Shown: positions 1 to 8,076, counted from the stretch's first letter. The stretch: DNA of 64,000 nucleotides from Gammaproteobacteria bacterium (GCA_025359565.1 JANYFY010000020.1:1-64000); one strand, 5' to 3'. Numbers and translations: made by a program. The notes: a model not told the origin generated them from the letters alone.

Positions 1-397
1 TTTTAGTCCTGAGAACTGCATTTGTGGCGCGGACGATCGTCGCATTCCAGTAGATACCAAACGACGCTGAGGTTGCTATGGCCGCCAGGCTTCTGCGTAC
101 TGCTGCCTCGTCACTAAGCTTTCCGGCGCGACCGGTTGATGCGAACCAAGCGGCACCATTAGCGGGATCTACTCGTTGGAGTTGTACAGCGAGTGGCATT
201 GGATCGCAAGACTCGACCAAAGTACAGGCGCTGATATTTAACCAGATCAGATCGCCACGTTCGGGTGCGGCGGCAATCGCCCGTGAGAGAAGTGCCAAAC
301 GTTCTGCCGGGGCACCCGGCCAATGACCCAACAGAGCGGCGGCTGCAAGGGAGTCGGCATCTCCGGCAGCTAGCAACGCCGTTGTCGTGCGTTGCAT
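1..397 (-). CDS. hypothetical helical protein, C-terminus outside window
   Basis: An open frame runs from an ATG at 397 off the left edge, giving 132 residues without a stop. The translation starts MQRTTTALLAAGDADSLAAA and is alanine- and leucine-rich. It contains WLNISACTLVESC and VDPANGAAWFA, spaced as in TPR-like helical repeats of uncharacterised exported proteins in Xanthomonadales relatives. A stop lies eight codons upstream of the ATG, so the N-terminus is short and lacks a signal peptide unless an upstream frameshift has removed one. It follows rluF on the same strand after 47 bp. No function can be assigned. That this is the coding frame is inferred from its sensible composition compared with the overlapping frames. 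Confidence 0.55.
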   Translation of the reverse strand, partial: MQRTTTALLAAGDADSLAAAALLGHWPGAPAERLALLSRAIAAAPERGDLIWLNISACTLVESCDPMPLAVQLQRVDPANGAAWFASTGRAGKLSDEAAVRRSLAAIATSASFGIYWNATIVRATNAVLRTK

Positions 398-444
398 ACT
401 TCGCTCGAGCGCGGCTAACTACTCTAACCTCTTCAAGACTTTGC

Positions 445-1167
445 CTAGCGCGGTAGCAACCCCGCAAGCTCCTCGACGGTTAAATTGCGCCACTTACCCA
501 AGCCCAACGCGCCCAAGTGAATATTCATAATGCGTACGCGCTGCAAGCGCTGTGCGCGGTAGCCCAACGCCGAACACATGCGGCGAATTTGACGATTAAG
601 GCCCTGAGTCAAAATAATCCGAAAACTCGAATGAGTCACGCGCACGACCCGACACGGCTTGGTGAGCACCCCCATGATTTTCACACCGCTTTCCAACATC
701 TCCAAACCCAGATCGGTGATGGGTCGATCCACGGTGACCACATATTCCTTTTCATGGTTATTTTCCGCCCTGAGTATCTCGTTAACGATATCGCCGTTAT
801 TGGTTAATAAAATCAATCCTTCCGAGTCTTTATCCAAGCGGCCCACAGGGAAAATACGCTCCGAATGTCCTACCAGATCAATAATATTACCCTCGACATG
901 GGTTTCAGTTGTGCACGTAATACCGACCGGTTTATTCAGCGCGAGATAAATTTTTTGCGATACGTAAGTCAGCGATTTGCCGTCGACGCACACTTCATCA
1001 CTCTCGCCCACTTGGGTCCCCAAAATCGCAAGCACGCCATTACACGTTACGCGCCCCGCTTCGATCCATTGATCGGCCTCGCGACGCGAACACATGCCAG
1101 TCTCGCTAATGTATTTATTCAATCGCATGGTTGCTGGTGGATTGCAGGTTGGCGCATTGCCGGGCAT
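445..1167 (-). CDS. rluF: 23S rRNA pseudouridine synthase, RluF type
   Basis: The product isomerises uridine to pseudouridine in 23S rRNA (position 2604 in the E. coli family member). Residues 14-60 form an S4 RNA-binding domain (MRLNKYISETGMCSRREADQ). The catalytic loop GRLDKDSEG holds the conserved Asp, and LTQGLNRQIRRMCSALGY and the RTRIMN-like RVRIMN segment fit RluF rather than RluB or RluE. The E. coli protein carries a basic C-terminal tail that is missing here, so this is the compact form. The ATG at 1167 directly follows the stop of the upstream hydrolase. The ATG at 1128 matches the family N-terminus better, and neither has a strong Shine-Dalgarno sequence. Family assignment is firm and the exact start is not. 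Confidence 0.93.
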   Translation of the reverse strand: MPGNAPTCNPPATMRLNKYISETGMCSRREADQWIEAGRVTCNGVLAILGTQVGESDEVCVDGKSLTYVSQKIYLALNKPVGITCTTETHVEGNIIDLVGHSERIFPVGRLDKDSEGLILLTNNGDIVNEILRAENNHEKEYVVTVDRPITDLGLEMLESGVKIMGVLTKPCRVVRVTHSSFRIILTQGLNRQIRRMCSALGYRAQRLQRVRIMNIHLGALGLGKWRNLTVEELAGLLPR

Positions 1168-1695
1168 TCATTGTGGGCGGTTCAAGAATTCACGAATCAG
1201 TTTTACCTGGGTGCCGATATCCTCACCGTTCACTTGCAGTACCCAATGCTCATGTTTGAGCACTGTACTCGCAGCGTTGCCTGACAGTACCAAGCGCCGC
1301 ACGAGTTCCGGACGCAGTTCGGATAATAGGCGCAGCACTTCGATGCCTTCGTCCAATCCCAGCAGATCAATTCGGCGTAAACGTAGATTGCCGACAAAAT
1401 CCAATACCGCCGTAGCGGCCTCCGCCACGGTCGATTGCGGCGAAGGATCCGACTCGCCATATCCGGGTAAATCGGGCGCATACACTGAACGCTCTGCTGC
1501 CAACCCCTGCAGAATGGGCTCGAAACTACGGCCTGAACCTCGCTTCGCGTGCAGACACACCAGCGTGACCTGGTCATCAAATCCTCCCGTTCCCGGAAAT
1601 GCGGTACGCACATGCAATTGACCAAACTGACAATCAAAGTACGCACGCCGTGTGCGCACGGCACTAGCGGACGATGCGGATAAAGGGACTTTCAC
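1168..1695 (-). CDS. shortened alpha/beta hydrolase with Asp at nucleophile elbow
   Basis: The 175-residue protein keeps the N-terminal half of an alpha/beta hydrolase: strand VTLVCLHA, the oxyanion-hole region, and DLPGYGESD near residue 80. At the nucleophile elbow it reads LLGLDEG, so the usual Ser of GxSxG is Asp (about residue 115). After LVLSGNAAS it jumps to a short tail containing LKHEHW and a final helix like that of family C-termini, so the cap and the acid-bearing region appear to be missing. The GTG at 1695 is preferred because GGAGG lies seven bases upstream; the track of in-frame sequence continues to a TTG without an RBS. It is translationally adjacent to rluF (TGA-ATG). Catalytic activity is doubtful. 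Confidence 0.75.
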   Translation of the reverse strand: MKVPLSASSASAVRTRRAYFDCQFGQLHVRTAFPGTGGFDDQVTLVCLHAKRGSGRSFEPILQGLAAERSVYAPDLPGYGESDPSPQSTVAEAATAVLDFVGNLRLRRIDLLGLDEGIEVLRLLSELRPELVRRLVLSGNAASTVLKHEHWVLQVNGEDIGTQVKLIREFLNRPQ

Positions 1696-1714
1696 TGGCC
1701 AACCTCCTACCAAA

Positions 1715-1732
1715 TGTAGTTTTAATACTACA
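1715..1732. promoter_or_regulatory. palindrome TGTAGT-N6-ACTACA, candidate operator
   Basis: Perfect 6-bp arms separated by TTTAAT lie 19 bp upstream of the GTG start of the hydrolase and about 13 bp upstream of its GGAGG. The surroundings are AT-rich. Size and placement suit a TetR- or GntR-type dimer overlapping a promoter of the hydrolase-rluF unit. No regulator gene is adjacent. Confidence 0.45.
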
Positions 1733-1876
1733 GATAATTTCGATCTTTTAAGAATATAGCTAGCATATTAGTAGCCTTAGGCGCAAAGTGTTGCTCAGAC
1801 GCAAAGGGTGGGATAAGAAGACTGACCATCACAGCGGCGCTCAACGAACGCTGCGTGATACGGCATGGGGACCTCT

Positions 1877-1901
1877 AAAAGCCGGGCTAAGCCCGGCTTT
1901 T
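1877..1901 (-). terminator. rho-independent terminator, bidirectional
   Basis: A stem GCCGGGC/GCCCGGC with a 3-nt loop is flanked by A4 on one side and T5 on the other, so it can terminate in both directions. It lies about 50 bp beyond the stop of the minus-strand lipoprotein gene ending at 1948 and probably terminates it. No plus-strand gene precedes it. Confidence 0.85.
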
Positions 1902-1947
1902 TCTTTAAGCGCACGCATTCGTTACGACACGCACTTACTAAGCACGC

Positions 1948-2628
1948 TCACGATCCACGATCCCATACCCGCGATAGTGTAAACCCGCCCATTCGCTCGC
2001 CAAAAACCACAGTTTCCACCAAGCGCGTACCATCCGCCGACAGCCGATAGCGCTGCTGTAAAATCGGATGCCCAGAATCTGAACCATTCGCTTCCACTAA
2101 TAGAGTCTTTCCGACCCAACCACATGCCAACGCCCGATCGACATTCTCTGACGCTCGATGCGGATCATTGACAGACTTGTTGGAGTGCGCACGCCCTATG
2201 AGAGGGCCCTGGCAAACGCGCTTGGCCTCATCCGACACCAAGGTGACCCTCGCATCGACTTGCGTAATATCCAGATTTTTACCGGGCCAGCGCAATGCCG
2301 CACTCATAACAGCAATCGGCGGCATTGGAGCTGAACGCTCTAGTGCACGGGGGTCCGCATTGTCCGCTCGCCCCCCGCGACCGCGCCGCCCACGGCCGCC
2401 TTGGCCACCATTAGGATCGTTTGCAGTTTCGCTGGTCGCACCAATCTGTTTTCTAAGCAATCCAAACATGAGTTGCTGGGGGTCATCGCTGTCGGCCACA
2501 TTCAAAATCCAATGGCCGTTGAAATCCACACTGCCCGGCAATACCTCGGGTGGCTCGGGCGGGGTCGCGCAGCCTGCAAGCACGCTGAGGCCTAGCAAAC
2601 ACGAGCTCAAATTGACTAGTCTTCGCAC
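1948..2628 (-). CDS. putative lipoprotein, unknown function
   Basis: This 226-residue protein has a type II signal peptide ending in the lipobox LAGC, followed by ATPPEPPEVLPG, so it is probably an outer-membrane or periplasmic lipoprotein. A domain starting FNGHWILNVADSDDPQQL precedes a low-complexity Gly/Arg segment (GGQGGRGRRGRGGR), and the C-terminal half contains RYRLSADGTRLVETV, a beta-rich pattern. I do not recognise the family. The start chosen is the GTG at 2628, six bases after GAGG; a TTG at 2640 and a GTG at 2631 are alternatives. An inverted repeat overlaps the 5' leader. It is followed by a strong terminator, so it is probably monocistronic. Confidence 0.75.
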   Translation of the reverse strand: MRRLVNLSSCLLGLSVLAGCATPPEPPEVLPGSVDFNGHWILNVADSDDPQQLMFGLLRKQIGATSETANDPNGGQGGRGRRGRGGRADNADPRALERSAPMPPIAVMSAALRWPGKNLDITQVDARVTLVSDEAKRVCQGPLIGRAHSNKSVNDPHRASENVDRALACGWVGKTLLVEANGSDSGHPILQQRYRLSADGTRLVETVVFGERMGGFTLSRVWDRGS

Positions 2629-2638
2629 CACACACCTC

Positions 2639-2654
2639 AAGATTTCAAAATCTT
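2639..2654. promoter_or_regulatory. inverted repeat AAGATTT-N2-AAATCTT at leader of lipoprotein gene
   Basis: Perfect 7-bp arms with a 2-bp spacer lie immediately upstream of the GAGG of the lipoprotein gene. Placement suggests a protein-binding operator. The 2-nt loop makes an RNA hairpin unlikely. No partner regulator is visible. Confidence 0.35.
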
Positions 2655-2698
2655 AAGGCACTAGAATACTCGTCGCGGGTCCTGCGCGCACAGCGAGA

Positions 2699-3193
2699 TC
2701 AACGTAGCCGGAGCCCTGCCTCATCCTCACGGCACACTTTTATCCTGCCAGTCACAGGTTGGAAACTCACTCTGACAGCTTCAGCACGGCGCAGTATTTG
2801 GCTGCCGCAAATAGTTCGATCGTCCGCAAAATCCGCCTTAATCAAGTCCACTAGGGAGGCGCTTGGCGCATCGGTGGCAAGGGGCGGCAGAGCATGTGCA
2901 ATGATACGCGCCTGCACTTCATCGCGTTTATTTCCGTTTCCCAACACGGCTCTTTTAAATCGGTCCAACACGCTCAACACCGAGCTTAAGGCATTATCAG
3001 TCGCATCCGACAGACGGCCGCTGTCGCCCAAAAAACGTAGGTGCAATAGCCCTCCAATCGCGCGACCCTCATCGTGTAAACAAATCGCCAACGCGCCGTG
3101 CAGCAGAGCGATCAACATAATGGGCTCGGCCGACACTTCGAAAGTGTCGGGTGCGACCAATACTGGGTTTTGTGGGACTATCACCCTCATCAT
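2699..3193 (-). CDS. CheD-like protein lacking the catalytic cysteine
   Basis: CheD deamidates glutamines of chemoreceptors with a Cys-His pair. This 164-residue protein aligns by eye: LLHGALAICLHDEGRAIGG fits the CheD block LGSCVAVCLYD...GG, and the C-terminal AVRVSFQPVTGRIKV fits the CheD strand ending in TGRVxV. His51 (LLHLRFLG) is kept, but the nucleophilic Cys is Ala34. No chemotaxis genes lie nearby, and the next gene, on the opposite strand, is cysI. It may be a non-enzymatic receptor-binding or structural relative. The ATG at 3193 lacks a good RBS and a start a few codons later is possible. The fold assignment is moderate. Confidence 0.6.
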   Translation of the reverse strand: MMRVIVPQNPVLVAPDTFEVSAEPIMLIALLHGALAICLHDEGRAIGGLLHLRFLGDSGRLSDATDNALSSVLSVLDRFKRAVLGNGNKRDEVQARIIAHALPPLATDAPSASLVDLIKADFADDRTICGSQILRRAEAVRVSFQPVTGRIKVCREDEAGLRLR

Positions 3194-3315
3194 GCTGCAT
3201 CAATTGGCCGCTTCACACTGCCGAGCCAATCACGGTTTTGACGTTAGAATAGCCATGAGCTCATGCCCGGTGGTTATTGGAGATGACCTCAAGTTAGCCT
3301 TAAAATCATGAAGTT

Positions 3316-5013
3316 ATGTATCAATACAATGCCATAGATCAACGATTGGTCGACGAACGCGTTGCACAATTCCGGGATCAGACCCGCCGTTTTTTAGACG
3401 GCCGCTTAAGCGAGGAAGAATTTCGACATTTGCGCCTGCGCAATGGCCTGTACATCCAAACTCACGCGCCGATGTTGCGCGTAGCCATTCCCTATGGATT
3501 ATTGTCAGCGCGCCAATTGCGCGCGTTAGCGCATATCGCGAGGGTTTACGATCGCGGTTACGGGCACTTCACGACTCGCCAAAATATTCAGTACAACTGG
3601 CCTAAACTTGAGGAAGTACCCGATATTCTCGCTGAACTTGCAGCCGTAGAAATGCACGCCATTCAAACCAGCGGAAATTGTATCCGCAACACGACGTCCG
3701 ATCATCTCGCGGGGGTAACGCCCAACGAATTGGAAGATCCGCGGCCTTGGTGCGAAATCATTCGCCAATGGTCAAGTTTTCATCCTGAATTTACTTATCT
3801 TCCCCGCAAATTCAAAATCGCGGTGACCGGGGCGCCGCAAGATCGTGCTGCTACGCTAGTACACGATATCGGCGTGCACATTGTGCGGGGGCCTTGCGGC
3901 GAACCCGGCTTTGAAATACTTGCGGGCGGCGGGCTGGGTCGCACTCCTATCATCGGCCAAGTGGTCCGCGCATTTTTACCACGCGAACACTTGCTCTCGT
4001 ATCTTGAAGCAATCTTAAGGGTCTACAATCTCGAGGGCCGACGCGATAATCTCACTAAAGCACGTATCAAAATTCTGGTTCGTTCACTTGGCATTGACGA
4101 ATTTACGCGCCGCGTTGAACGAGAGTGGGCGTTGATTTGCGACCCGCAAACGGCTAGCGCAAAGTCGGGCGACTCAAAATCGGGCGACTCAAGTTTGCGC
4201 ATTGACGAGGCCATGATCGCGCGCATGCGTGATTTCTTTAAAGCTCCCGCGTATCGACCATTGCATGACAGCGAACCCGCCGTTAACCAAGTGACTGCTT
4301 TTCGTGCTTGGTATCGCTACAACACGGTCGCACATAAAATCGCCGGCTATCGCGCCGTGTATCTTTCCCTTAAGAAACCCCACATTGCGCCAGGCGACGC
4401 GACCGCCGATCAAATGGAGGCTATCGCAAATTTAGCCGATCGTTATAGTTTTGGCGAGGTCCGCGTCACGCACACGCAGAATTTATTACTTGCCGATGTC
4501 GAACAACAAGACACTCTTGAGCTTTGGCGAGCGCTCGATGCGCTGGGACTTGCGACTCCCAATATTGGCACCCTCACCGATATGATTTGTTGCCCCGGGT
4601 TAGATTTTTGTAGCCTCGCCAACGCCGGTTCCATCGATGTCGCGCATCAAATTAACGAGCGCTTCGATGACTACGACTATATCTACGATCTAGGGGAACT
4701 CGACATCAAGATGTCGGGCTGCATGAATGCCTGCGGCCATCACCATGTCGGTAATATTGGCATTCTCGGCGTCGATAAAGGCGGCCAAGAATGGTACCAA
4801 ATCACTATTGGCGGATCAGCCGGCGCTGATGCATCACTGGGTACCGTTATTGGTCCCTCAGTTGCCAAGGCCGCCGTCCCCGAAACCATCGCACAGCTGC
4901 TGAGTGTGTATATCGAACAACGACAGGCCGACGAACGTTTTCTCGACACCGTACGCCGACTGGGCGTCAAGCCCTTCAAGGAAAGAGTGTATGCCACGCC
5001 TATTGCTGCGTGA
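3316..5013 (+). CDS. cysI: nitrite/sulfite reductase haemoprotein (CysI-like)
   Basis: This enzyme reduces sulfite to sulfide (or nitrite to ammonia) with six electrons, using sirohaem and a [4Fe-4S] cluster in the cytoplasm. The 565-residue protein has the tandem NIR_SIR architecture: an N-terminal ferredoxin-like half (GHFTTRQNIQYNWPKLEE, TSGNCIRNTT) and a C-terminal half with the cluster and sirohaem ligands Cys426-X5-Cys432 (CCPGLDFC) and Cys469-X3-Cys473 (SGCMNACG). A 15-bp in-frame tandem duplication (4162-4191) encodes KSGDSKSGDS in the inter-domain linker. The gene overlaps DUF934 by 23 bp, the usual partner in proteobacterial sulfate assimilation; cysH, the usual third member, is not here. 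Sulfite is the likelier substrate. Confidence 0.93.
   Translation: MYQYNAIDQRLVDERVAQFRDQTRRFLDGRLSEEEFRHLRLRNGLYIQTHAPMLRVAIPYGLLSARQLRALAHIARVYDRGYGHFTTRQNIQYNWPKLEEVPDILAELAAVEMHAIQTSGNCIRNTTSDHLAGVTPNELEDPRPWCEIIRQWSSFHPEFTYLPRKFKIAVTGAPQDRAATLVHDIGVHIVRGPCGEPGFEILAGGGLGRTPIIGQVVRAFLPREHLLSYLEAILRVYNLEGRRDNLTKARIKILVRSLGIDEFTRRVEREWALICDPQTASAKSGDSKSGDSSLRIDEAMIARMRDFFKAPAYRPLHDSEPAVNQVTAFRAWYRYNTVAHKIAGYRAVYLSLKKPHIAPGDATADQMEAIANLADRYSFGEVRVTHTQNLLLADVEQQDTLELWRALDALGLATPNIGTLTDMICCPGLDFCSLANAGSIDVAHQINERFDDYDYIYDLGELDIKMSGCMNACGHHHVGNIGILGVDKGGQEWYQITIGGSAGADASLGTVIGPSVAKAAVPETIAQLLSVYIEQRQADERFLDTVRRLGVKPFKERVYATPIAA
4162..4191 (+). repeat. 15-bp in-frame tandem duplication in cysI
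   Basis: Two copies of a 15-bp unit (AAGTCGGGCGACTCA, then AAATCGGGCGACTCA, one mismatch) encode two five-residue repeats (KSGDS) in the linker between the two halves of the reductase. The reading frame is kept. Confidence 0.9.
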
Positions 5014-5509
5014 CCGCGTCGTCGTTAACGACGACTGGCAATATGGGGAAGAAGCCGCAGCTAGCGTCGCGAGCGCTGACGCGAGCGCCCCCGCCTCCCT
5101 TACAGCGCTGATCATTCCTTTCGAGCAATGGCTCAACGAACGCGACCGCTGGATCACCCACAGCGGCCCGTTAGGCGTGGTACTCGCACCCGCTCACCGA
5201 GTCGAACAGCTCGCTCCCGATCTTGCGCATTTTGCCCTCATCGGCGCACATTTTACCGGTCCCAGCGAAGGTCGCGGTTACACGCAAGCGCGGCAACTGC
5301 GCGAACAATGGCGTTTTAACGGCGAGCTGCGAGCTACTGGCCATGTGCGCCAAGACCAAGTTTTTTTTATGGCACGTTGCGGCTTCAATAGTTTTGAACT
5401 ACCGGAGCAAGAACTTAAGGCCGCGCTTGCCGCGCTGGATATTTTTTCGGCGGCGTACCAAACTGCAAACGATACGGGACTCAAGGCACGACTAGGGCCG
5501 GCCCGGTGA
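4991..5509 (+). CDS. DUF934 protein, sulfite-reduction partner
   Basis: The 172-residue product starts MPRLLLRDRVVVNDDW. It carries the DUF934 core: LGVVLAPAHRVEQLAPDLAHFALIG, then GRGYTQARQLREQWRF, and RCGFNSFELPEQE near the C-terminus. DUF934 proteins sit next to CysI in many proteobacteria and are thought to help electron delivery or assembly, but the biochemical role is unproven. The ATG at 4991 overlaps the 3' end of cysI by 23 bp behind AAGGAAAG, and the stop overlaps the GTG of the next gene (GTGA). This arrangement indicates translational coupling through all three genes. A longer in-frame start at 4904 would extend the overlap and is not supported by family length. Confidence 0.88.
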   Translation: MPRLLLRDRVVVNDDWQYGEEAAASVASADASAPASLTALIIPFEQWLNERDRWITHSGPLGVVLAPAHRVEQLAPDLAHFALIGAHFTGPSEGRGYTQARQLREQWRFNGELRATGHVRQDQVFFMARCGFNSFELPEQELKAALAALDIFSAAYQTANDTGLKARLGPAR

Positions 5510-6021
5510 GTCTTTATTTCAGGCTAATTTGGTTAATCATTACCGCGAGAAAGCGACCTTCAGTCCCGGCCCTCGGACCGAGTCGAGTGACACTAATCGT
5601 GCTGCCCAATGATCTAGATGCTCTTGGGCATATGAACAATGGTCGATTTCTATCGGTCATGGACCTCGGCCGAGTCGATCTATTGATACGCTCAGGGTTC
5701 TACGCCGTGGCGCGTAAGCGCGGCTGGTTTCCCCTGGTAGGTCGTGTCTCGATTGAGTACCGAAAACCGCTATTACCGTGGCAGCGTTATACCATCGAAA
5801 CCACCACCATCGGTTGGGACGATCGTTGGTTCTACATACAACAAGTTTTTCTTTTACAGAACGAAGTCGCCGCCGTCGCGGGCGTGAAAGCGATGATCAG
5901 AAGTCCGCAAGGTGCCATATCCCCTGCCGACGCCCTCCTCGCCGTGGGAGGGCCAACAACCTCACCCGAAATTCCCGCAAGTTGGGCGCATCTGCGCGAG
6001 CGGCTCAGCGTTACGAATTAG
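5506..6021 (+). CDS. acyl-CoA thioesterase, 4HBT (hotdog) family
   Basis: The 171-residue hotdog-fold protein resembles the THEM6/YbgC-like group. It has VLPNDLDALGHMNNGRFLSV, the family signature with the catalytic Asp and the HMNN turn, and the central strand RVSIEYRKPLLPWQRYTIE. The probable reaction is hydrolysis of an acyl-CoA thioester, substrate unknown. The first residues (LYFRLIWLIITARK) are hydrophobic and may anchor the protein at the membrane, as in THEM6 relatives. It starts with GTG inside the GTGA overlap with DUF934, so it is co-translated with the sulfite-reductase genes although no metabolic link is evident. Downstream lies a decayed peptidase gene. Confidence 0.85.
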   Translation: MSLYFRLIWLIITARKRPSVPALGPSRVTLIVLPNDLDALGHMNNGRFLSVMDLGRVDLLIRSGFYAVARKRGWFPLVGRVSIEYRKPLLPWQRYTIETTTIGWDDRWFYIQQVFLLQNEVAAVAGVKAMIRSPQGAISPADALLAVGGPTTSPEIPASWAHLRERLSVTN

Positions 6022-6028
6022 GTGCATC

Positions 6029-6840
6029 GATGCACAAAAATACCTTGAAACTGTGTTGGCGGGTGGCCATGGTGGCCCTTCTTTTTGGTATCTAGGTACC
6101 GTGTGGTGGCAAACCCGCAGCGGCTGCTGACGATGCGCGGCATGCCACGGAGCTCAAACTGGCCACAGCACTCAAGCAAGTCTTAAGCCCACGAATCCAG
6201 GCTGACATCGCCGCACTAGTAGGCTTCGGCACACGCTCGACACTTTCCGCCTAGGATGCCGCTGCAATCGCTTCGGGGCGCGGAATTGGCGCGGCGCGCG
6301 ATGGGATCAAGGCTCAGTTTGAAAAATACTCGGAAGACTGTGGCGGATGCCTTGACGTAAAGATTGATGCATTCACTCAAGCGGCTACCCCAAGAATTAC
6401 GCACCCCACCCGCATTTCCAACGTGTACGCAATACTCCGGGGTACCGACCCCGTGGCGGCAAAGCGCATCGTTGTCGTGACCGGGCATTATGATTGTCGC
6501 AACAGCGATAACTTCGATACGGAACACGATGCGCCGGGTGCCAACGACGATGCCAGCGGTGTCACCGTGAGTCTCGAGTGCGCGCGAACAGCATTGGAAT
6601 ATTGTCGCAGTGCTCAACAACGACATTGTCGGTGGCAATCGTGTCCTTGAGCAAGATCCTAGCGTGGTGCGCGTGTTTTCCGAGGGTGCGCCGAGCGCAA
6701 CGTCGCACGGTGCGAGCGGTAGGCGAGCATGGATTGCGCAGTCTTGCAGTGGTTCCGGAACCCAAACCCTGCCCGTTAGCCGCAAATCGACGCAAGCGAT
6801 TCGGTCCCGGCGCTGGCCCCTTGATATGTACGGATATTAG
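6029..6840 (+). pseudogene. M28 zinc aminopeptidase remnant
   Basis: The stretch is readable as a peptidase of the M28 family only across several frames. It starts with a signal-like MHKNTLKLCWRVAMVALL that meets a stop, continues as ATALKQVLSPRIQADIAAL...FGTRSTLSA, and has an in-frame TAG at 6252. It then reads RGIGAARDGI and VVVTGHYDCRNSDN...DAPGANDDASGV, the metal-binding GHYDSR and GANDDASG blocks. After LECAR about 80 codons are missing and the frame changes to IVAVLNNDIVGGN and SVVRVFSEG. The C-terminal third is absent. Stops, a deletion and frame changes make it a pseudogene; it cannot give an active enzyme. Confidence 0.85.
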
Positions 6841-6844
6841 CAAT

Positions 6845-6872
6845 ATTATCTTGATGAGATAATTTAGATAAT
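6845..6872. promoter_or_regulatory. ATTATCT/AGATAAT repeat cluster upstream of AAA ATPase
   Basis: ATTATCT-N5-AGATAAT forms a perfect inverted repeat, and a third AGATAAT follows after 2 bp in direct orientation. The cluster lies 10 bp upstream of the ATG at 6883. This looks like an operator with three half-sites; autoregulation through the C-terminal winged helix of the ATPase is possible but unproven. Confidence 0.5.
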
Positions 6873-6882
6873 TTGTGTATAT

Positions 6883-8076
6883 ATGGACCCCATCCTCAAC
6901 CCTTTTTCGCCCGGTGCCGGCACGCCTCCACCCGAACTTGCGGGTCGTGAAGAGCTTCGTGCGCTGGTGCGAATATCCCTACAAAGACTTCGCTTGGGCC
7001 GTTACAGTAAAAGCATCCTGATGATCGGTCTGCGGGGGGTGGGGAAAACAGTTCTCCTAGATCGCATGCGGGACGATGCCGAAGCTTCGGGCATCCATAC
7101 CATGAGGATCGAGGCACCAGAAGGCCGCTCTCTACCAGCACTTCTGGCTCCACAAATTCGCCAAGCTCTTCTGAGACTGTCGCGAAACGAGCAGGCGCGC
7201 GAGCTGGGACATCGTGCGTTGCGTGCTTTAAGCGGCTTCGCCAAAGCTCTGAAGTTCACATATGCCGATATCGAGGTAGGACTGGATTTCGATTCTGAAG
7301 CCGGCCTTGCTGACAACGGCGACCTTGAACACGATTTGCAAGCACTCCTAGAAGTGGTGGGACTCGCTGCTCAAAAAGGCGGCACTTCAATTGTCATGTT
7401 TATCGATGAACTCCAATACGTTAAGGAGATCGAACTCGCCGCGCTCATTACCGCTCTTCATCGTGCAGCTCAACGACAGTTACCCGTGACGCTCGTTGGA
7501 GCAGGGCTTCCGCAATTGCGCGGTCGCATGGGGCGCGCCAAGTCTTATGCGGAACGGCTCTTTGATTTTCCGGAGATCGGCCCTCTCGATGAGATTGAAG
7601 CAAAAATCGCTCTCTCAAAACCGCTCGAAGCACTCGGCGTCAAAGCCGATCCGGATGCGCTGCGGCAGATTGTTCGAGATACCCGCGGATATCCGTATTT
7701 TATTCAGGAGTGGGGCAAGCACGCCTGGGAAGTTGCCGATCGCTCTCCCATCACGCTCAAGGATGTAGTACAAGGCTCAGTCGAAGCCATCGCCGCTTTG
7801 GATGAGAGCTTTTTTCGCGTTCGTTTCGATCGCTTAACGCCCGTCGAGAAACGCTATCTGCGGGCTATGGCGGAGATTGGCCCCGGGCCACACCGGTCGG
7901 GAGATGTGGCAGAACAGCTTGGAAGAAAAGTTTCTTCCCTCGGCCCCACCCGCAATCAGCTAATTTCCAAGGGAATGATTTGGAGTCCCAGTCATGGCGA
8001 CACGGCTTTCACGGTGCCGTTGTTCGACGAATTCATGCGCCGCATTTTGCCGGGGACAGATTGGCGCGACAGCTAA
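6883..8076 (+). CDS. solitary AAA ATPase with C-terminal winged helix
   Basis: This 397-residue STAND/AAA_16-like ATPase starts DPILNPFSPGAGTPPPELAGREEL, with the REEL motif typical of the group. Walker A is GLRGVGKT (residues 49-56), Walker B is VMFIDEL (about 174-180), and a sensor-like LPVTLVGAGLPQL follows. After DTRGYPYFIQEWG, the C-terminal region (LTPVEKRYLRAMAE...GDVAEQLGRKVSSL) reads as a winged helix, suggesting DNA or partner binding. No RBS is obvious, and an inverted-repeat cluster covers the leader. It has no operon partner: a peptidase pseudogene precedes it and 390 bp of apparently empty sequence follow. Function is unknown; regulation, plasmid-like maintenance or defence are possible. 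Confidence 0.85.
   Translation: MDPILNPFSPGAGTPPPELAGREELRALVRISLQRLRLGRYSKSILMIGLRGVGKTVLLDRMRDDAEASGIHTMRIEAPEGRSLPALLAPQIRQALLRLSRNEQARELGHRALRALSGFAKALKFTYADIEVGLDFDSEAGLADNGDLEHDLQALLEVVGLAAQKGGTSIVMFIDELQYVKEIELAALITALHRAAQRQLPVTLVGAGLPQLRGRMGRAKSYAERLFDFPEIGPLDEIEAKIALSKPLEALGVKADPDALRQIVRDTRGYPYFIQEWGKHAWEVADRSPITLKDVVQGSVEAIAALDESFFRVRFDRLTPVEKRYLRAMAEIGPGPHRSGDVAEQLGRKVSSLGPTRNQLISKGMIWSPSHGDTAFTVPLFDEFMRRILPGTDWRDS

Noticed and set aside
78-326. Plus-strand ORF of 82 residues at the left edge
   Set aside because: The opposite strand gives a better protein-like frame that runs through the edge; this one has no RBS or domain.
1788-2050. Short plus-strand ORFs around the terminator at 1.88 kb
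   Set aside because: They read through the terminator stem and show no family pattern.
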